Part shown: piece after piece, positions 52,038 to 61,514 of the stretch
How the letters are laid out: the number at the start of each line of letters is the position of its first letter
How positions within the stretch are numbered: position 1 is the first letter of the stretch
Assembly: GCF_018780625.1 (NCBI RefSeq)
Contig: NZ_JADMJK010000005.1
Span: forward strand, 1-63,525
Reading direction: 5' to 3'
DNA length: 63,525 bases
Source: Polaromonas sp.
GTDB taxonomy: Bacteria; Pseudomonadota; Gammaproteobacteria; Burkholderiales; Burkholderiaceae_C
Program-made: the position numbers and the translations under genes
Notes under the pieces: model-generated
Told to the model about the DNA's origin: nothing
The model's database searches: none
What the model saw: the letters and a program-made list of their open reading frames with translations, nothing else

Positions 52038-52625
52038 TTATGGCTTGCTGGCTGTGGGAAACGGCCAAGCGGCTTGTGGATTCAGGATGGTCTGAGCTGC
52101 CGGGGCCTTGGCCGCAGGCTTTTTCGCGACTTTCTTCGCAGCAGGCTTTTTTGCGACTGGCTTGGCTGCCGTTTTTGCAGGGGCGGCTTTTTTTGCGGCT
52201 GGCTTGGCAACTGCTGCTGTTTTGGCAGGTGCCTTTGGAGCGACTGCTTTTTTCGCGGCAGCTTTTTTGACAGGCAATTTTGCGGCGATTACTTTCTTGG
52301 CTGGGGCTTTGGCCGCAGGTGCTTTTTTGGCAACGACTGCTTTAGCGCTTACCTTTTTTGCAGGTGGTTTAGCCACAACTGCTTTTTTAGCCGGTGCCTT
52401 TGAGGCCGCTGCCTTTTTGGCGACGACTGGTGGTGCGACTACTTTTTTCGCTGGTGTTTTTACAGCGCTGGCTTTTTTGGCCGCTGCTTTTTTAACCGGC
52501 GCTTTTGCAACCGGCGCTTTTGCCGCTGTTACTTTTGTCGCTGGTGCTTTCTTGGCCGCTACTTTTTTAGCTGGCACTTTTTGGGGGGCAGCTTTTTTAG
52601 CCGCAGGTTTTTTTGCAGTTGCCAT
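52038..52625 (-). CDS. Histone H1-like/AlgP-type Lys-Ala-Pro repeat protein
   Basis: A 195-residue basic protein that is almost entirely AxKKA/PAKK repeats (MATAKKPAAKKAAPQK, KKVAAKKAPATKVTAAK and so on). It ends with a non-repetitive tail, TILNPQAAWPFPTASKP. Such proteins bind DNA non-specifically in Bordetella (BpH1), Pseudomonas (AlgP) and Ralstonia. The ATG at 52625 has GAGGAGA 7 bp upstream. Repeat number in this family varies among strains. The tail motif LNPQAAWPFPT is the part that looks selected rather than repetitive. Confidence 0.9.
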   Translation of the reverse strand: MATAKKPAAKKAAPQKVPAKKVAAKKAPATKVTAAKAPVAKAPVKKAAAKKASAVKTPAKKVVAPPVVAKKAAASKAPAKKAVVAKPPAKKVSAKAVVAKKAPAAKAPAKKVIAAKLPVKKAAAKKAVAPKAPAKTAAVAKPAAKKAAPAKTAAKPVAKKPAAKKVAKKPAAKAPAAQTILNPQAAWPFPTASKP

Positions 52626-52814
52626 AGTTTTCTCCTCGATCACGTTGCTAAAAGCACTTCACGCTTGGAGGACGGGAAGCGATTCAAGGCGTTGGGCTGT
52701 CGATAGAGAAGGCCCAGCGCCGCGAACACATGCGCAAGACCCGGCATGCACGCTGGGGTGCCGTCATGGGTCATTGCAGGTTTAAAAATCATTGTTGTTG
52801 GTGGCTTGTACCGG
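52626..52814 (-). other. Gap between the H1-like gene and nrdB, nothing recognised
   Basis: 189 bp with ordinary GC content. No gene and no terminator that I can support; it presumably carries the promoter of the H1-like gene. Confidence 0.4.
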
Positions 52815-54023
52815 TCAGTCCCAGGAGAGAGCCCCACCTGATTGGTACTCAATCACACGGGTTTCAAAGAAGTTGCGTTCTTTTTTCAGGTCAATCATCT
52901 CGCTCATCCATGGGAACGGATTTTCCTCGTTGGGGAAAAGTGCTTCAAGCCCGATCTGCGTGGCGCGGCGATTGGCAATGTAGCGCAAGTAGCCCTTGAA
53001 CATGGAGGCGTTGAGCCCAAGCACACCGCGCGGCATGGTGTCCTCTGCATAGCGGTATTCGAGTTCAACGGCCTTCATGAACAGTGCGTTGATCTCGGCC
53101 TTGAACTCGGCGGTCCAGAGGTGGGGATTTTCGAGCTTGAGCTGGTTGATCAGGTCGATGCCGAAGTTGCAATGCATGGACTCGTCGCGCAGGATGTACT
53201 GATACTGCTCTGCAGCCCCTGTCATCTTGTTCTGGCGGCCCAGCGCCAGGATTTGCGTAAAGCCCACATAGAAGAACAGTCCTTCCATCAAGCAGGCAAA
53301 TACGATGAGCGACTTGAGCAGGGTCTGGTCGGCTTCAGTGGTACCTGTCTTGAAGTTGGGATCCGAGATCACTTCAATGAAGGGAATCAGGAACTGGTCC
53401 TTGTCCTTGATCGACTGAACTTCGTTGTAGGCGTTGAATATCTCGCTTTCGTCCAGGCCCAGAGACTCCGTGATGTACTGGTACGCATGGGTGTGAATGG
53501 CTTCTTCAAAAGCCTGGCGCAACAGGAACTGCCGGCATTCGGGGGCTGTGATATGCCGGTAGGTTCCCAGTACGATGTTGTTGGCCGCGAGCGAATCGGC
53601 CGTCACAAAGAAACCCAGATTGCGTTTCACCAGGCGGCGTTCGTCTTCGGTCAATCCGTTGGGGTCTTTCCAGAGCGCGATATCGCGCGTCATGTTGACT
53701 TCCTGCGGCATCCAGTGGTTGGCGCAAGAGGCAAGGTATTTTTCCCATGCCCATTTGTACTTGAAGGGCACCAACTGGTTGACGTCCGTCTGGCCGTTGA
53801 TGATGCGTTTGTCTGCGGCCTTGATGCGCTTGGCCTTGCCGGGTGCGACCAACGGGTCTGTGCTGGCTGTTTCAGGTGCAATGGCGCTGTCGTGCAGCGT
53901 GCGCGCGGGCTCTTGGGCCGGAGTCGGTGAAAGCGATGGGAGCTCTATTGAGCGACTGTCGGGCAAACCGTTGCCGAGTGATTTCTGCAAAGGTGGTTCG
54001 ACTTCTTCGTCCCAGGTCAACAT
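52815..54023 (-). CDS. nrdB: Ribonucleotide reductase class Ia, small subunit
   Basis: The R2 subunit that houses the tyrosyl radical. It has 402 residues. The N-terminal ~75 residues are variable; the helical core follows. Metal ligands and radical site: [13 protein letters not shown] (Glu, His and the radical Tyr in EAIHTHAY), [13 protein letters not shown] (Glu) and [13 protein letters not shown] (Glu/His). The C-terminus [16 protein letters not shown] is the R1-binding tail. The ATG at 54023 has GGAA upstream and is preferred to a TTG four codons earlier. nrdA is upstream by 146 bp. Confidence 0.95.
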   Translation of the reverse strand: MLTWDEEVEPPLQKSLGNGLPDSRSIELPSLSPTPAQEPARTLHDSAIAPETASTDPLVAPGKAKRIKAADKRIINGQTDVNQLVPFKYKWAWEKYLASCANHWMPQEVNMTRDIALWKDPNGLTEDERRLVKRNLGFFVTADSLAANNIVLGTYRHITAPECRQFLLRQAFEEAIHTHAYQYITESLGLDESEIFNAYNEVQSIKDKDQFLIPFIEVISDPNFKTGTTEADQTLLKSLIVFACLMEGLFFYVGFTQILALGRQNKMTGAAEQYQYILRDESMHCNFGIDLINQLKLENPHLWTAEFKAEINALFMKAVELEYRYAEDTMPRGVLGLNASMFKGYLRYIANRRATQIGLEALFPNEENPFPWMSEMIDLKKERNFFETRVIEYQSGGALSWD

Positions 54024-54169
54024 AGTGGTTTCCAATATGGCGTGATTATGAAAGCAGCGATAAAAAATGAAAAGTGTTCATTCATACCGCTGCAAATTAG
54101 TGTTGTTCAATTGCGTCGAGTGGGCCTTGAATCGCGCGATGAATTTCAGCGCGCGAGACCTCCATTTTT

Positions 54170-57079
54170 TTATTGGCAAGCCTCGCAACCCGGGTCGTCA
54201 ATCGCGCAGAACTTGATGTCGGTTGCAGGCGACGCACTTGCCTGTGCTTGTGCCGCTACTGCGGCTGCCTCAAGCGCGCTCAGGCCGGCAACTGCTGTTT
54301 CGGGACCTGACGAAACGGCGTTCATCTTGCCTGCCTTCACGGTTGATTTTTCGACGTGCGTGGCGCTCATGGTACGCAGGTAGTAGGTGGTTTTCAGTCC
54401 GCGCAACCAGGCCAGTTTGTAGGTTTCATCAAGCTTCTTGCCCGAGGCGCCAGCCATGTAGATGTTGAGCGACTGGGCCTGGTCAATCCATTTCTGGCGA
54501 CGTGCGGCCGCCTCCACGATCCAGGACGTTTCCACTTCAAAGGCGGTGGCGTAAAGCGCCTTGATGTCCGGTGGCACACGGTCAATCGGGCGCAGCGATC
54601 CGTCAAAGTGCTTGAGGTCCACGACCATCACATCGTCCCACAGGCCGAGGCGTTTCAGGTCGTTGACCAGGTAGCCATTGATCACCGTGAATTCACCGGA
54701 CAGGTTGGATTTGACGGAGAGGTTGCCAAAGCAGGGCTCGATACAGGCGTCCACCCCAATGATGTTGGAGATGGTGGCTGTCGGGGCAATCGCGACGCAG
54801 TTGGAGTTGCGCATGCCGTCCCTGGCAATCTTGTTGCGAAGGGCGTCCCAGTCCAGTGTGGCGGAGCGGTCCACTTCCACATAACCGCCGCGTTCCGCAG
54901 CCAGCATGTCGAGTGTGTCCAGCGGCAAAATGCCTTTGTCCCAGAGCGAGCCTTTGTAGCTGGCGTATTGCCCGCGTTCTTTGGCCAGTTCGGTGGACGC
55001 CCAGTAGGCGTGGTAGCAGATCGCCTCCATCGAGGTGTCGGCAAATTCAACGGCTGCCTGCGAAGCGTAGGGCACGCGCAGCTCGTACAGGCAGTCCTGG
55101 AAGCCCATCAGGCCCAGGCCGACCGGGCGGTGGCGCATGTTGGAGTCCCTGGCCTTCTGCACGGCGTAGTAGTTGATGTCGATCACGTTGTCCAGCATGC
55201 GCATGGCCGTCGTGATGGTTTTCTTGAGCTTCTCGTGGTCCAGCGCGCCATCCTTCAAATGCTGCACCAGGTTGACCGAGCCCAGGTTGCACACTGCCGT
55301 TTCCGTCTCGCTGGTGTTGAGCGTGATTTCGGTGCAAAGGTTGGAAGAGTGCACAACGCCGGCGTGCTGCTGTGGGGAGCGGATGTTGCAGACGTCCTTG
55401 AAGGTGATCCAGGGATGGCCGGTTTCAAACAGCATCGACAGCATCTTGCGCCACATGTCGGTGGCCTGCAGCGTGCGGGAAGGCTGGAGCTCGCCGCGTT
55501 CGGCGCGGGCTTCATAGGCGTTGTATGCTTTTTCAAAGTCCTTGCCAAACTTGTCGTGCAGGTCGGGCGTGTCGGACGGCGAGAACAGGGTCCAGGTGCC
55601 CTTTTCCATCACGCGGCGCATGAACAGGTCGGGAATCCAGTTGGCAGTGTTCATGTCGTGCGTACGGCGGCGATCGTCGCCGGTGTTCTTGCGCAGTTCC
55701 AGGAACTCCTCGATGTCGAGGTGCCAGGTTTCCAGGTAAGCACAGACCGCACCCTTGCGTTTGCCGCCCTGGTTGACCGCCACGGCGGTGTCGTTCACCA
55801 CTTTCAGGAATGGGACCACGCCTTGGGATTCGCCATTGGTGCCCTTGATATGCGCACCCATGGCGCGCACCGGTGTCCAGTCGTTGCCGAGGCCGCCTGC
55901 AAACTTGGACAACAGGGCGTTTTCCTTGATGGCGTCGTAAATGCCGCCCAGATCGTCGGGCACCGTGGTGAGGTAGCAGGACGACAGTTGCGAGCGCAGG
56001 GTGCCTGCATTGAACAGCGTCGGCGTGCTCGACATGAAGTCAAACGACGAAAGGATTTCGTAGAACTCGATGGCGCGCTCTTCGCGGTGCGTTTCGTTGA
56101 GCGACAGGCCCATGGCGACGCGCATGAAAAATGCCTGCGGCAGTTCGATGCGTTGCTTGCGCACGTGCAGGAAGTAGCGGTCAAACAGGGTCTGCAGTCC
56201 GAGGTAGTCAAATTTCAGGTCGCGCTCGGGCTTGAGCGCCGCGCCCAGGCGGGCCAGATCAAACTGCTGCAGTTTTTCGTCGAGCAGTTCGTTCTGGATG
56301 CCCTTGGCAATGAATTCAGGAAAGTACGTGGCGTACCGGGTCGTCATGGCTTCCTGGTTGACTTCTTCGCCCAGTACTTCCTTGCGGATGGTGTGCATCA
56401 GCAGGCGCGCCGTGGCGTAGGTGTAGTCCGGGTCTTTTTCAATCAGGGTACGGGCGGCCAGAATGGCGGCTTTGTAGACTTCCTCGATGGGGACGCCGTC
56501 GTACAGGTTGCGCATGGTCTCCGACACAATCGGGTCAGGCTTGATGTCGGCGCCCAGATTGGCGCACGACGCTTCAATCAGCGCCTGCAGGTTGCGCAGA
56601 TCAAGCGCAACCCTTTTGCCGCCGTCCATCACATGCAGCAAGGGGGCGGCAGGCGCCTGGGTTTGCAACTGCTTGGCGCGTTCCTGGTTGTGTTTTTCAC
56701 GGTACAGCACATAGGCGCGGGCAATCTCATGGTGACCGCCGCGCATCAGGCCAAGTTCAACCTGGTCCTGCACGTCTTCGATATGAAAAGTTCCGCCGCC
56801 AGGGCGTGAGCGCATCAGGGCGCGAACGACGGCCTGGGTCAGGGTGTCCACCGTTTCGCGCACGCTGGCCGAGGCAGCACCCTGGGTGCCATGAACCGCC
56901 AGAAAGGCCTTCATCATCGCGACAGCGATCTTGTGGGGCTCAAACCCGACCACAGAGCCGTTGCGGCGAATAATCTGATAGTTGGCGAGCGCGCCGGAGG
57001 CTGCCGGCGCGTTGCCATGCGCAGAATTGCTGGCAGGAACGCTGGACGGAAGGGGCACGGCATGGGGTGCTGTTTGCAT
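54170..57079 (-). CDS. nrdA: Ribonucleotide reductase class Ia, large subunit
   Basis: R1 subunit, 969 residues, longer than E. coli NrdA (761). An N-terminal ATP-cone (YQIIRRNGSVVGFEPHKIAV, ~35-120) gives overall allosteric control. The catalytic barrel contains SSCYLTTVPDDLGGIYD (one redox Cys), SSNLCTEITLNTSETETAVC (the NxCxE active-site motif and partner Cys), and NCVAIAPTATISNIIGVD. The last residues FCAIDDPGCEACQ carry the C-terminal cysteine pair that is re-reduced by thioredoxin or glutaredoxin. The promoter with two NrdR boxes is at 57221-57267. Confidence 0.95.
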   Translation of the reverse strand: MQTAPHAVPLPSSVPASNSAHGNAPAASGALANYQIIRRNGSVVGFEPHKIAVAMMKAFLAVHGTQGAASASVRETVDTLTQAVVRALMRSRPGGGTFHIEDVQDQVELGLMRGGHHEIARAYVLYREKHNQERAKQLQTQAPAAPLLHVMDGGKRVALDLRNLQALIEASCANLGADIKPDPIVSETMRNLYDGVPIEEVYKAAILAARTLIEKDPDYTYATARLLMHTIRKEVLGEEVNQEAMTTRYATYFPEFIAKGIQNELLDEKLQQFDLARLGAALKPERDLKFDYLGLQTLFDRYFLHVRKQRIELPQAFFMRVAMGLSLNETHREERAIEFYEILSSFDFMSSTPTLFNAGTLRSQLSSCYLTTVPDDLGGIYDAIKENALLSKFAGGLGNDWTPVRAMGAHIKGTNGESQGVVPFLKVVNDTAVAVNQGGKRKGAVCAYLETWHLDIEEFLELRKNTGDDRRRTHDMNTANWIPDLFMRRVMEKGTWTLFSPSDTPDLHDKFGKDFEKAYNAYEARAERGELQPSRTLQATDMWRKMLSMLFETGHPWITFKDVCNIRSPQQHAGVVHSSNLCTEITLNTSETETAVCNLGSVNLVQHLKDGALDHEKLKKTITTAMRMLDNVIDINYYAVQKARDSNMRHRPVGLGLMGFQDCLYELRVPYASQAAVEFADTSMEAICYHAYWASTELAKERGQYASYKGSLWDKGILPLDTLDMLAAERGGYVEVDRSATLDWDALRNKIARDGMRNSNCVAIAPTATISNIIGVDACIEPCFGNLSVKSNLSGEFTVINGYLVNDLKRLGLWDDVMVVDLKHFDGSLRPIDRVPPDIKALYATAFEVETSWIVEAAARRQKWIDQAQSLNIYMAGASGKKLDETYKLAWLRGLKTTYYLRTMSATHVEKSTVKAGKMNAVSSGPETAVAGLSALEAAAVAAQAQASASPATDIKFCAIDDPGCEACQ

Positions 57080-57220
57080 GATTTCCTCTTGAATTTTGAT
57101 GTTCTGGACAACGGGTCTGGTGGGGCAGGGCAGATTCGGCTGTGAAGAAAAACGCCTCTGGCCTTGAGTTGTTTTTCTTTGTCACAGGGGGCGAATTACT
57201 TCAGCTTGGCTGATGGTTAG

Positions 57221-57267
57221 ACACTATAGCTAGTGTCCAAGAGCAGTGCAACCACTACCAGTAGTGT
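57221..57267 (-). promoter_or_regulatory. nrdA promoter with two NrdR boxes
   Basis: Box 1 is ACACTATAGCTAGTGT (57221-57236) and box 2 is CCACTACCAGTAGTGT (57252-57267). Their centres are 31 bp apart, about three helical turns, as for paired NrdR sites. On the minus strand TTGCAC (57251-57246) and TATAGT (57228-57223) are 17 bp apart, a good sigma-70 promoter; box 1 covers the -10 and box 2 lies just upstream of the -35. NrdR would therefore block polymerase directly. The nrdA ATG is about 140 bp downstream. Confidence 0.87.
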
Positions 57268-57522
57268 ATATGTTGCTTTGGCGTGCCGCACGCTGCCCGG
57301 CCTTTTTTTCTTGCTGTTCGTGCATCTTGAAGGCTTGGGATTATTCCTGTATCGGCGTGAATGCTTCGTCGAATCAGGCTCTGACAAGGCAGGCAAAGCG
57401 CTGATGCGGCTTGCCGCAGGTTTTCGCCTGAAAACACACGCCGGGACTGGATGAGCCCATCTCCTGTGGAAGGCGCCGGCGGCAAAAATACGCAAGCGTG
57501 GCGGCGTCGGAGATGGGCTATT
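57268..57522 (-). other. Gap between nrdA promoter and ampD, nothing recognised
   Basis: 255 bp without a credible gene. It contains the end of the ampD transcript and DNA upstream of the nrd promoter. I see no clear intrinsic terminator. Confidence 0.4.
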
Positions 57523-58119
57523 TCAGCCGACTTCTGGCAAACACCGGTCAGGCAAAGCCAGTGAATTTTGTAACCAAATCCAGTCGAAGCCCGGACCGGG
57601 GTCTTGCTTGCGCCCGCTCGCAATGTGTTCGTGGCCGGCCACGTGCGCAATCGGGTAAGCCTGAATGAGCGCTGCGCACAATCCCGCCAGGGTTTCGTAC
57701 TGGGGTGCTTCAAAGGTGCTTCCCTCAAGGCCTTCCAGTTCAATGCCTATGGAGTCATCATTACAGTTGCTCCGCCCCCGGTAGCTTGATTCTCCCGCAT
57801 GCCAGGCGCGGTCGGTACAGGCTACAAATTGCCATAATTCGCCCGATCGCGAGATGAAGAAATGCGATGACACCTGCAAGCCCCGAATGCGCTGAAAGTA
57901 GGCGTCTTCCTCCCAGTCGAGCTGATTGGTGAAAAGCCGCTGGACATTGCCATTTCCATATTTTCCGGGCGGCAGGCTGATGGAGTGGATGACGATCAAG
58001 TCAACAAGGGCGTTGGCAGGGCGTGGACCGAAATTGGGTGACGCCAGCACGCGGGCATGGCGATACCAGCCGTGCCGCCACAGGGCCGGGTCAACGGCCG
58101 CGCTGCGCTGCTCAGGCAT
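57523..58119 (-). CDS. ampD: 1,6-anhydro-N-acetylmuramyl-L-alanine amidase AmpD
   Basis: A cytosolic zinc amidase that removes the peptide from recycled anhydro-muropeptides, feeding Mpl. It has 198 residues from the ATG at 58119, which overlaps the pilR stop by 8 bp; an in-frame ATG at 58149 inside pilR is an alternative. Motifs: LIVIHSISLPPGKYGNG (first zinc His), VSSHFFISRSGELWQFV, RAWHAGESSYRGRSNCNDDS, GIELEGLEGSTF, and AGHEHIASGRKQDPGPGFDW with the second zinc His, the catalytic Lys and the zinc Asp. Confidence 0.94.
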   Translation of the reverse strand: MPEQRSAAVDPALWRHGWYRHARVLASPNFGPRPANALVDLIVIHSISLPPGKYGNGNVQRLFTNQLDWEEDAYFQRIRGLQVSSHFFISRSGELWQFVACTDRAWHAGESSYRGRSNCNDDSIGIELEGLEGSTFEAPQYETLAGLCAALIQAYPIAHVAGHEHIASGRKQDPGPGFDWIWLQNSLALPDRCLPEVG

Positions 58120-59542
58120 GGTCATTGAGCGCATCGGGTGCGTCGTCATGGCCCGGCGTCACAATATTCAGGCGGCTGATCCGGTAGCGGATCTGGCGCA
58201 GGCTCAGGCCCAGTTTGGCGGCGGCGGCAGTCCGGTTAAAGCCCGTCTCCTGCAGTACCCTGGCCAGTATGCTGCGCTCATGCTGGTCCAGGAAATCCTG
58301 CAGGTTTTCCGGAATGGCGACATAGTCTTCAGGCGGCGTATCGAAATGCAGTGCGCTGCCCTCCCCAAGGGCTACCGCGCGGTGCAAGATGTTTTCCAGT
58401 TCCCTGACATTGCCATGAAAGGGGCGGGAACCCAACTCTGCCATGACGGTATCCGTCAATTCGGGTACGTCGAACCCGGACTCCCTGCAAATTTTTGAAA
58501 GCAGGGCGTTGCACAGCGCGGGCAAATCCTCGCGTCTTTCGCGCAGCGGCGGCACGGCAATTTCGATCACGTTGAGCCGGTAGTACAAATCCTGGCGAAA
58601 GACGCCTGCCAGAACCTCTGCCGCCAGGTCTTTGTGCGTTGCGCTGACGATGCGCACATCGACCACGTCTTCGTGCGGCGCACCCAGCGGGCGCACCGTT
58701 CGTTCCTGAATGGCCCGCAACAGCTTGGACTGCATGGCCAGCGGCAGGTCGCCAATCTCGTCGAGAAACAGGGTGCCGCCCTTGGCCATCTGGAACAAGC
58801 CAAGCCGGTCCTGCACCGCGCCGGTGTAAGCGCCTTTACGCGCGCCAAAGAACTCGGCTTCGAGCAGGTTCTCGGGAATCGCGCTGCAGTTGACCGCCAC
58901 AAACGGACCCGTTCCGCGGTGGCTGCAGGCGTGCAGGGCGCGCGCCACCAGCTCTTTCCCCGTACCCGATTCTCCCTGGATCAGGATGGGGGCCATGCTG
59001 CCGGCCGCTTTGGCAATGCGCGATTTGACGCTCCGCATGGCCGGCGACTCGCCCACCAGTTTTTGCAGGGCGGCTAAAGCCTCGCAGGAGGGTAGTGCGG
59101 CCGATTTGGCAGCCTCCGGGGCGTTTCGCTCGTTCCGGGCGGGCGTCGCCCCATTTTTGGCGCCTTGTATGGCTGAGGCGACCACGCTGCGAAACTGCTT
59201 GAGGTCGACCGGCTTGGTGAGATAGTCAAACGCTCCGGCCTTGAGCGCTTCCACCGCATTTTCAGCAGAGCCATGGGCCGTGATGACCACGCAGCGCTCC
59301 GCGCGCTGCTGGGCCGCCATCTCGCGCAGCAGTTCCAGCCCCAAGCCGTCGGGCAGGCGCATGTCGGTGATGACCGCATCGAAGCGATGTTCCTTGAGCT
59401 GCGCGCGGGCCTGCAGCAGATCGCCCGCTGCTTCCACCCGATACCCCTCCCTGAGCAGGGTCAACTCGTACAAGGTGCGCAGGTCTGGTTCATCATCAAT
59501 GATGAGAATTCGGGGGGCGGCGGCGGATGCGTGCAGGCTCAT
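58112..59542 (-). CDS. pilR: Sigma-54-dependent response regulator, PilR-like
   Basis: An NtrC-class activator of 476 residues. The receiver (~10-125) has [16 protein letters not shown], the phospho-Asp in [16 protein letters not shown] and [11 protein letters not shown]. The AAA+ domain (~165-400) has [15 protein letters not shown] (Walker A), GAYTGA (the sigma-54 contact loop, Tyr for the usual Phe), [20 protein letters not shown] (Walker B) and the [18 protein letters not shown] region. A Fis-type helix-turn-helix ends the protein ([20 protein letters not shown]). The ATG at 59542 is 4 bp after the pilS stop; a TTG at 59554 is possible. In type IV pilus systems PilR activates pilA; no pilin gene is in the window. 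Confidence 0.9.
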   Translation of the reverse strand: MSLHASAAAPRILIIDDEPDLRTLYELTLLREGYRVEAAGDLLQARAQLKEHRFDAVITDMRLPDGLGLELLREMAAQQRAERCVVITAHGSAENAVEALKAGAFDYLTKPVDLKQFRSVVASAIQGAKNGATPARNERNAPEAAKSAALPSCEALAALQKLVGESPAMRSVKSRIAKAAGSMAPILIQGESGTGKELVARALHACSHRGTGPFVAVNCSAIPENLLEAEFFGARKGAYTGAVQDRLGLFQMAKGGTLFLDEIGDLPLAMQSKLLRAIQERTVRPLGAPHEDVVDVRIVSATHKDLAAEVLAGVFRQDLYYRLNVIEIAVPPLRERREDLPALCNALLSKICRESGFDVPELTDTVMAELGSRPFHGNVRELENILHRAVALGEGSALHFDTPPEDYVAIPENLQDFLDQHERSILARVLQETGFNRTAAAAKLGLSLRQIRYRISRLNIVTPGHDDAPDALNDHA

Positions 59543-59546
59543 GGAT

Positions 59547-61265
59547 TTAGACAATCAAGATATCAAACGGCAGAGCGCTTGCGCTCAAGGGCTGTGAAGC
59601 GGCGCTGAAGACGACAAAAAACTCGTTGCCCTCATGGCCCGCGCGGTGCGTGCGCTGGTAGCCAATCAGGGCGTCGTACCGTTCGCACAGCTCCCTGCAG
59701 ATATACAGGCCCAGACCGCTGGAGCGGCTTTCGGAGGAGAAAAAAGGCTCAAAAAGGTGGGCCTGTACCGTTTTTTCCAGCGGTTGTCCGTCGCTCCATA
59801 CCGCCAGTCGGGCTTGTCCCGGCGTCATGATCTGGGTGCTCACTTCAATCGCATGGTCGGACGTACTCGCGTACCGCAGGGCGTTGTCCAGCAGGTTGAT
59901 CATCAGGCGCCGCAAGTGCTCGGGTTCAAACCATACGACTGCATTGGCCGCGTTAGCGAGCACGCGCGTGCGCTGCATTGCCGTGTTTTGACGCGCCCAG
60001 TCTGTGGTTATGCCTGGGACTGTGTCGTCCAGCGCCAGCGTACTCGTCTGCGGCGCCGGCAGTGCGGCCTGCGCGCGCGAAATATCCAGTACGTCATCAA
60101 CAATCCTGGCCAGGCGCTGCGCGTTTTGCCCAATCATGGTCGTCAGTTGGCGCTGGCCGGCCTCATGCAGATCTTCTTCTAGCAGTGCATTGGCTTGCGC
60201 AATGGCGGCCAGTGGGTTCCTGATTTCATGCGCTACCGCCGCTGACATGCGGCCCATGGCCACCATTTTTTCGGTGCGCACACGGGCTTCCATTTCACGC
60301 AGGTCTTCAAGAAACATCACGCACAAGTTTTCTTGCGCGTCACTTTGGGACGACGCCAGCCGGGTGCGTACCCGGAGCCGCCTTGCATTGCCCACTGGGT
60401 GTTCGAGCCTGATGTCCACTTTTTGGGGGGATTGCGTTGCAAAGGTGCGATTCGCCAAGTCCGCCAGCGGTTGCCAGGCCGCTTCCATTGTGAACAGGAA
60501 AGGCGCGTGGGCAACGGCATCCTGTGTGGTCAGCAAGCGTCTGGAGGCCGGATTGGCCGAGCGGACCTTGCCGTGGCCATCGACCACCAGAACGCCTTCC
60601 GCCACCGCTTCAATCACCAGTTCGTTGACCCGGGTTTGAATGCGCGCAGCAGACTGGCTGGCCTTGGTCAACTGTTCTTCGCGGGCCAGCCGCAGGGCCA
60701 GCTGGTTAGCCAGCAGCGCCACCAGAAAAAACCCCGTTCCGCTCAGGCTGGACTGCAAAAAGCGCGCATTGGTGTCGCCCGCGGTTTGCAGCGAACTCCA
60801 CCAGGCATCGCCGAGCAGCAGCAGCGTCACGCTGGCTGCCGTACCAAAGGCCAGCAAAATCGGTCCCAGCACCGACGACAACAGGACTGGCAGTGCAAAC
60901 AGCGGGGTGTAGTTAACGCCACTTGACTGCAGAAAATTCAGGACGGAGAACGTCACAACGTCCACCCCGATCGTCAGCACCCATTGCATGTCAAATGTGC
61001 GGCTGGGGGGGCGGGGACGCGCCCATAACCGAACGGCCAGGGTCGCGCACAGGTAGGCCGCGCACACCGCGATGGACCCGAGGTTGCTGGTATTGCCGAA
61101 CGCATAGATGAATGCCTGGAGCAAGACCAGTACGCTGGCAATGGCGATGCGGGCCGTCATGAACACACGCCACAGACGGCTGAAAGCGCCTGAATCGGGC
61201 CCGGCCTGCCACGCGCCGGGATATTTTTCTCTGGATTCGAGCCAAGTGTGGACTTGGTGCGGCAT
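59547..61265 (-). CDS. pilS: Sensor histidine kinase, PilS-like
   Basis: Partner of the PilR-like regulator, 572 residues. Six hydrophobic segments lie in the N-terminal ~210 residues (IAIASVLVLLQAFIYAF, LGSIAVCAAYLCATLAV, VTLLLLGDAWW, FFLVALLANQLALRLA). A PAS-like region (VLVVDGHGKVRSANPASRRL, ~225-300) follows, then HisKA with AAVAHEIRNPLAAIAQANAL and HATPase with LLDNALRYA and SSGLGLYICRELCERYDA. The multi-helix, PAS, kinase layout matches PilS. The ATG follows directly on the stop of the PP0621-family gene. Confidence 0.9.
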   Translation of the reverse strand: MPHQVHTWLESREKYPGAWQAGPDSGAFSRLWRVFMTARIAIASVLVLLQAFIYAFGNTSNLGSIAVCAAYLCATLAVRLWARPRPPSRTFDMQWVLTIGVDVVTFSVLNFLQSSGVNYTPLFALPVLLSSVLGPILLAFGTAASVTLLLLGDAWWSSLQTAGDTNARFLQSSLSGTGFFLVALLANQLALRLAREEQLTKASQSAARIQTRVNELVIEAVAEGVLVVDGHGKVRSANPASRRLLTTQDAVAHAPFLFTMEAAWQPLADLANRTFATQSPQKVDIRLEHPVGNARRLRVRTRLASSQSDAQENLCVMFLEDLREMEARVRTEKMVAMGRMSAAVAHEIRNPLAAIAQANALLEEDLHEAGQRQLTTMIGQNAQRLARIVDDVLDISRAQAALPAPQTSTLALDDTVPGITTDWARQNTAMQRTRVLANAANAVVWFEPEHLRRLMINLLDNALRYASTSDHAIEVSTQIMTPGQARLAVWSDGQPLEKTVQAHLFEPFFSSESRSSGLGLYICRELCERYDALIGYQRTHRAGHEGNEFFVVFSAASQPLSASALPFDILIV

Positions 61266-61514
61266 TCAGTCTCCGGCCTGGCGTCGGTGCGCCTCGCTGC
61301 AGTACAGGCCTTTGCTGCCCGTCACGGCCTCAGACCGGGGCAAATGCACCTGGCATACGTCGCAGGCGACCACTTCTGTGGCCTGGACGCTCTTGGCGGC
61401 AGGGCGTGGGCGGGTCGTTTTTTCGCGCTGCGCCGCATCTTTTTCGGCCTGCCGATTGTGGCGCCAGAGCCAAAAAACAAGCACCGCCAGCGCGGTGACG
61501 AGCAGGTATTTCAT
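61266..61514 (-). CDS. PP0621-family small zinc-ribbon-like protein
   Basis: 82 residues: an N-terminal membrane anchor (KYLLVTALAVLVFWLW, ~2-17), a charged linker, then a CxxC (ACDVCQVHLPRSEAV) and a later Cys in LYCSEAHRR with neighbouring His, compatible with a small metal site. This family is commonly encoded next to pilS in Betaproteobacteria. It overlaps the CcsA-like gene by ATGA and abuts pilS with no gap, so the four-gene unit is translationally linked. Confidence 0.87.
   Translation of the reverse strand: MKYLLVTALAVLVFWLWRHNRQAEKDAAQREKTTRPRPAAKSVQATEVVACDVCQVHLPRSEAVTGSKGLYCSEAHRRQAGD

Noticed and set aside
52108..52785. A 225-codon plus-strand frame rich in Ala/Phe
   Set aside because: It is the antisense of the Lys/Ala repeat protein (AAG/GCC codons read as Phe/Ala) and has no independent support.
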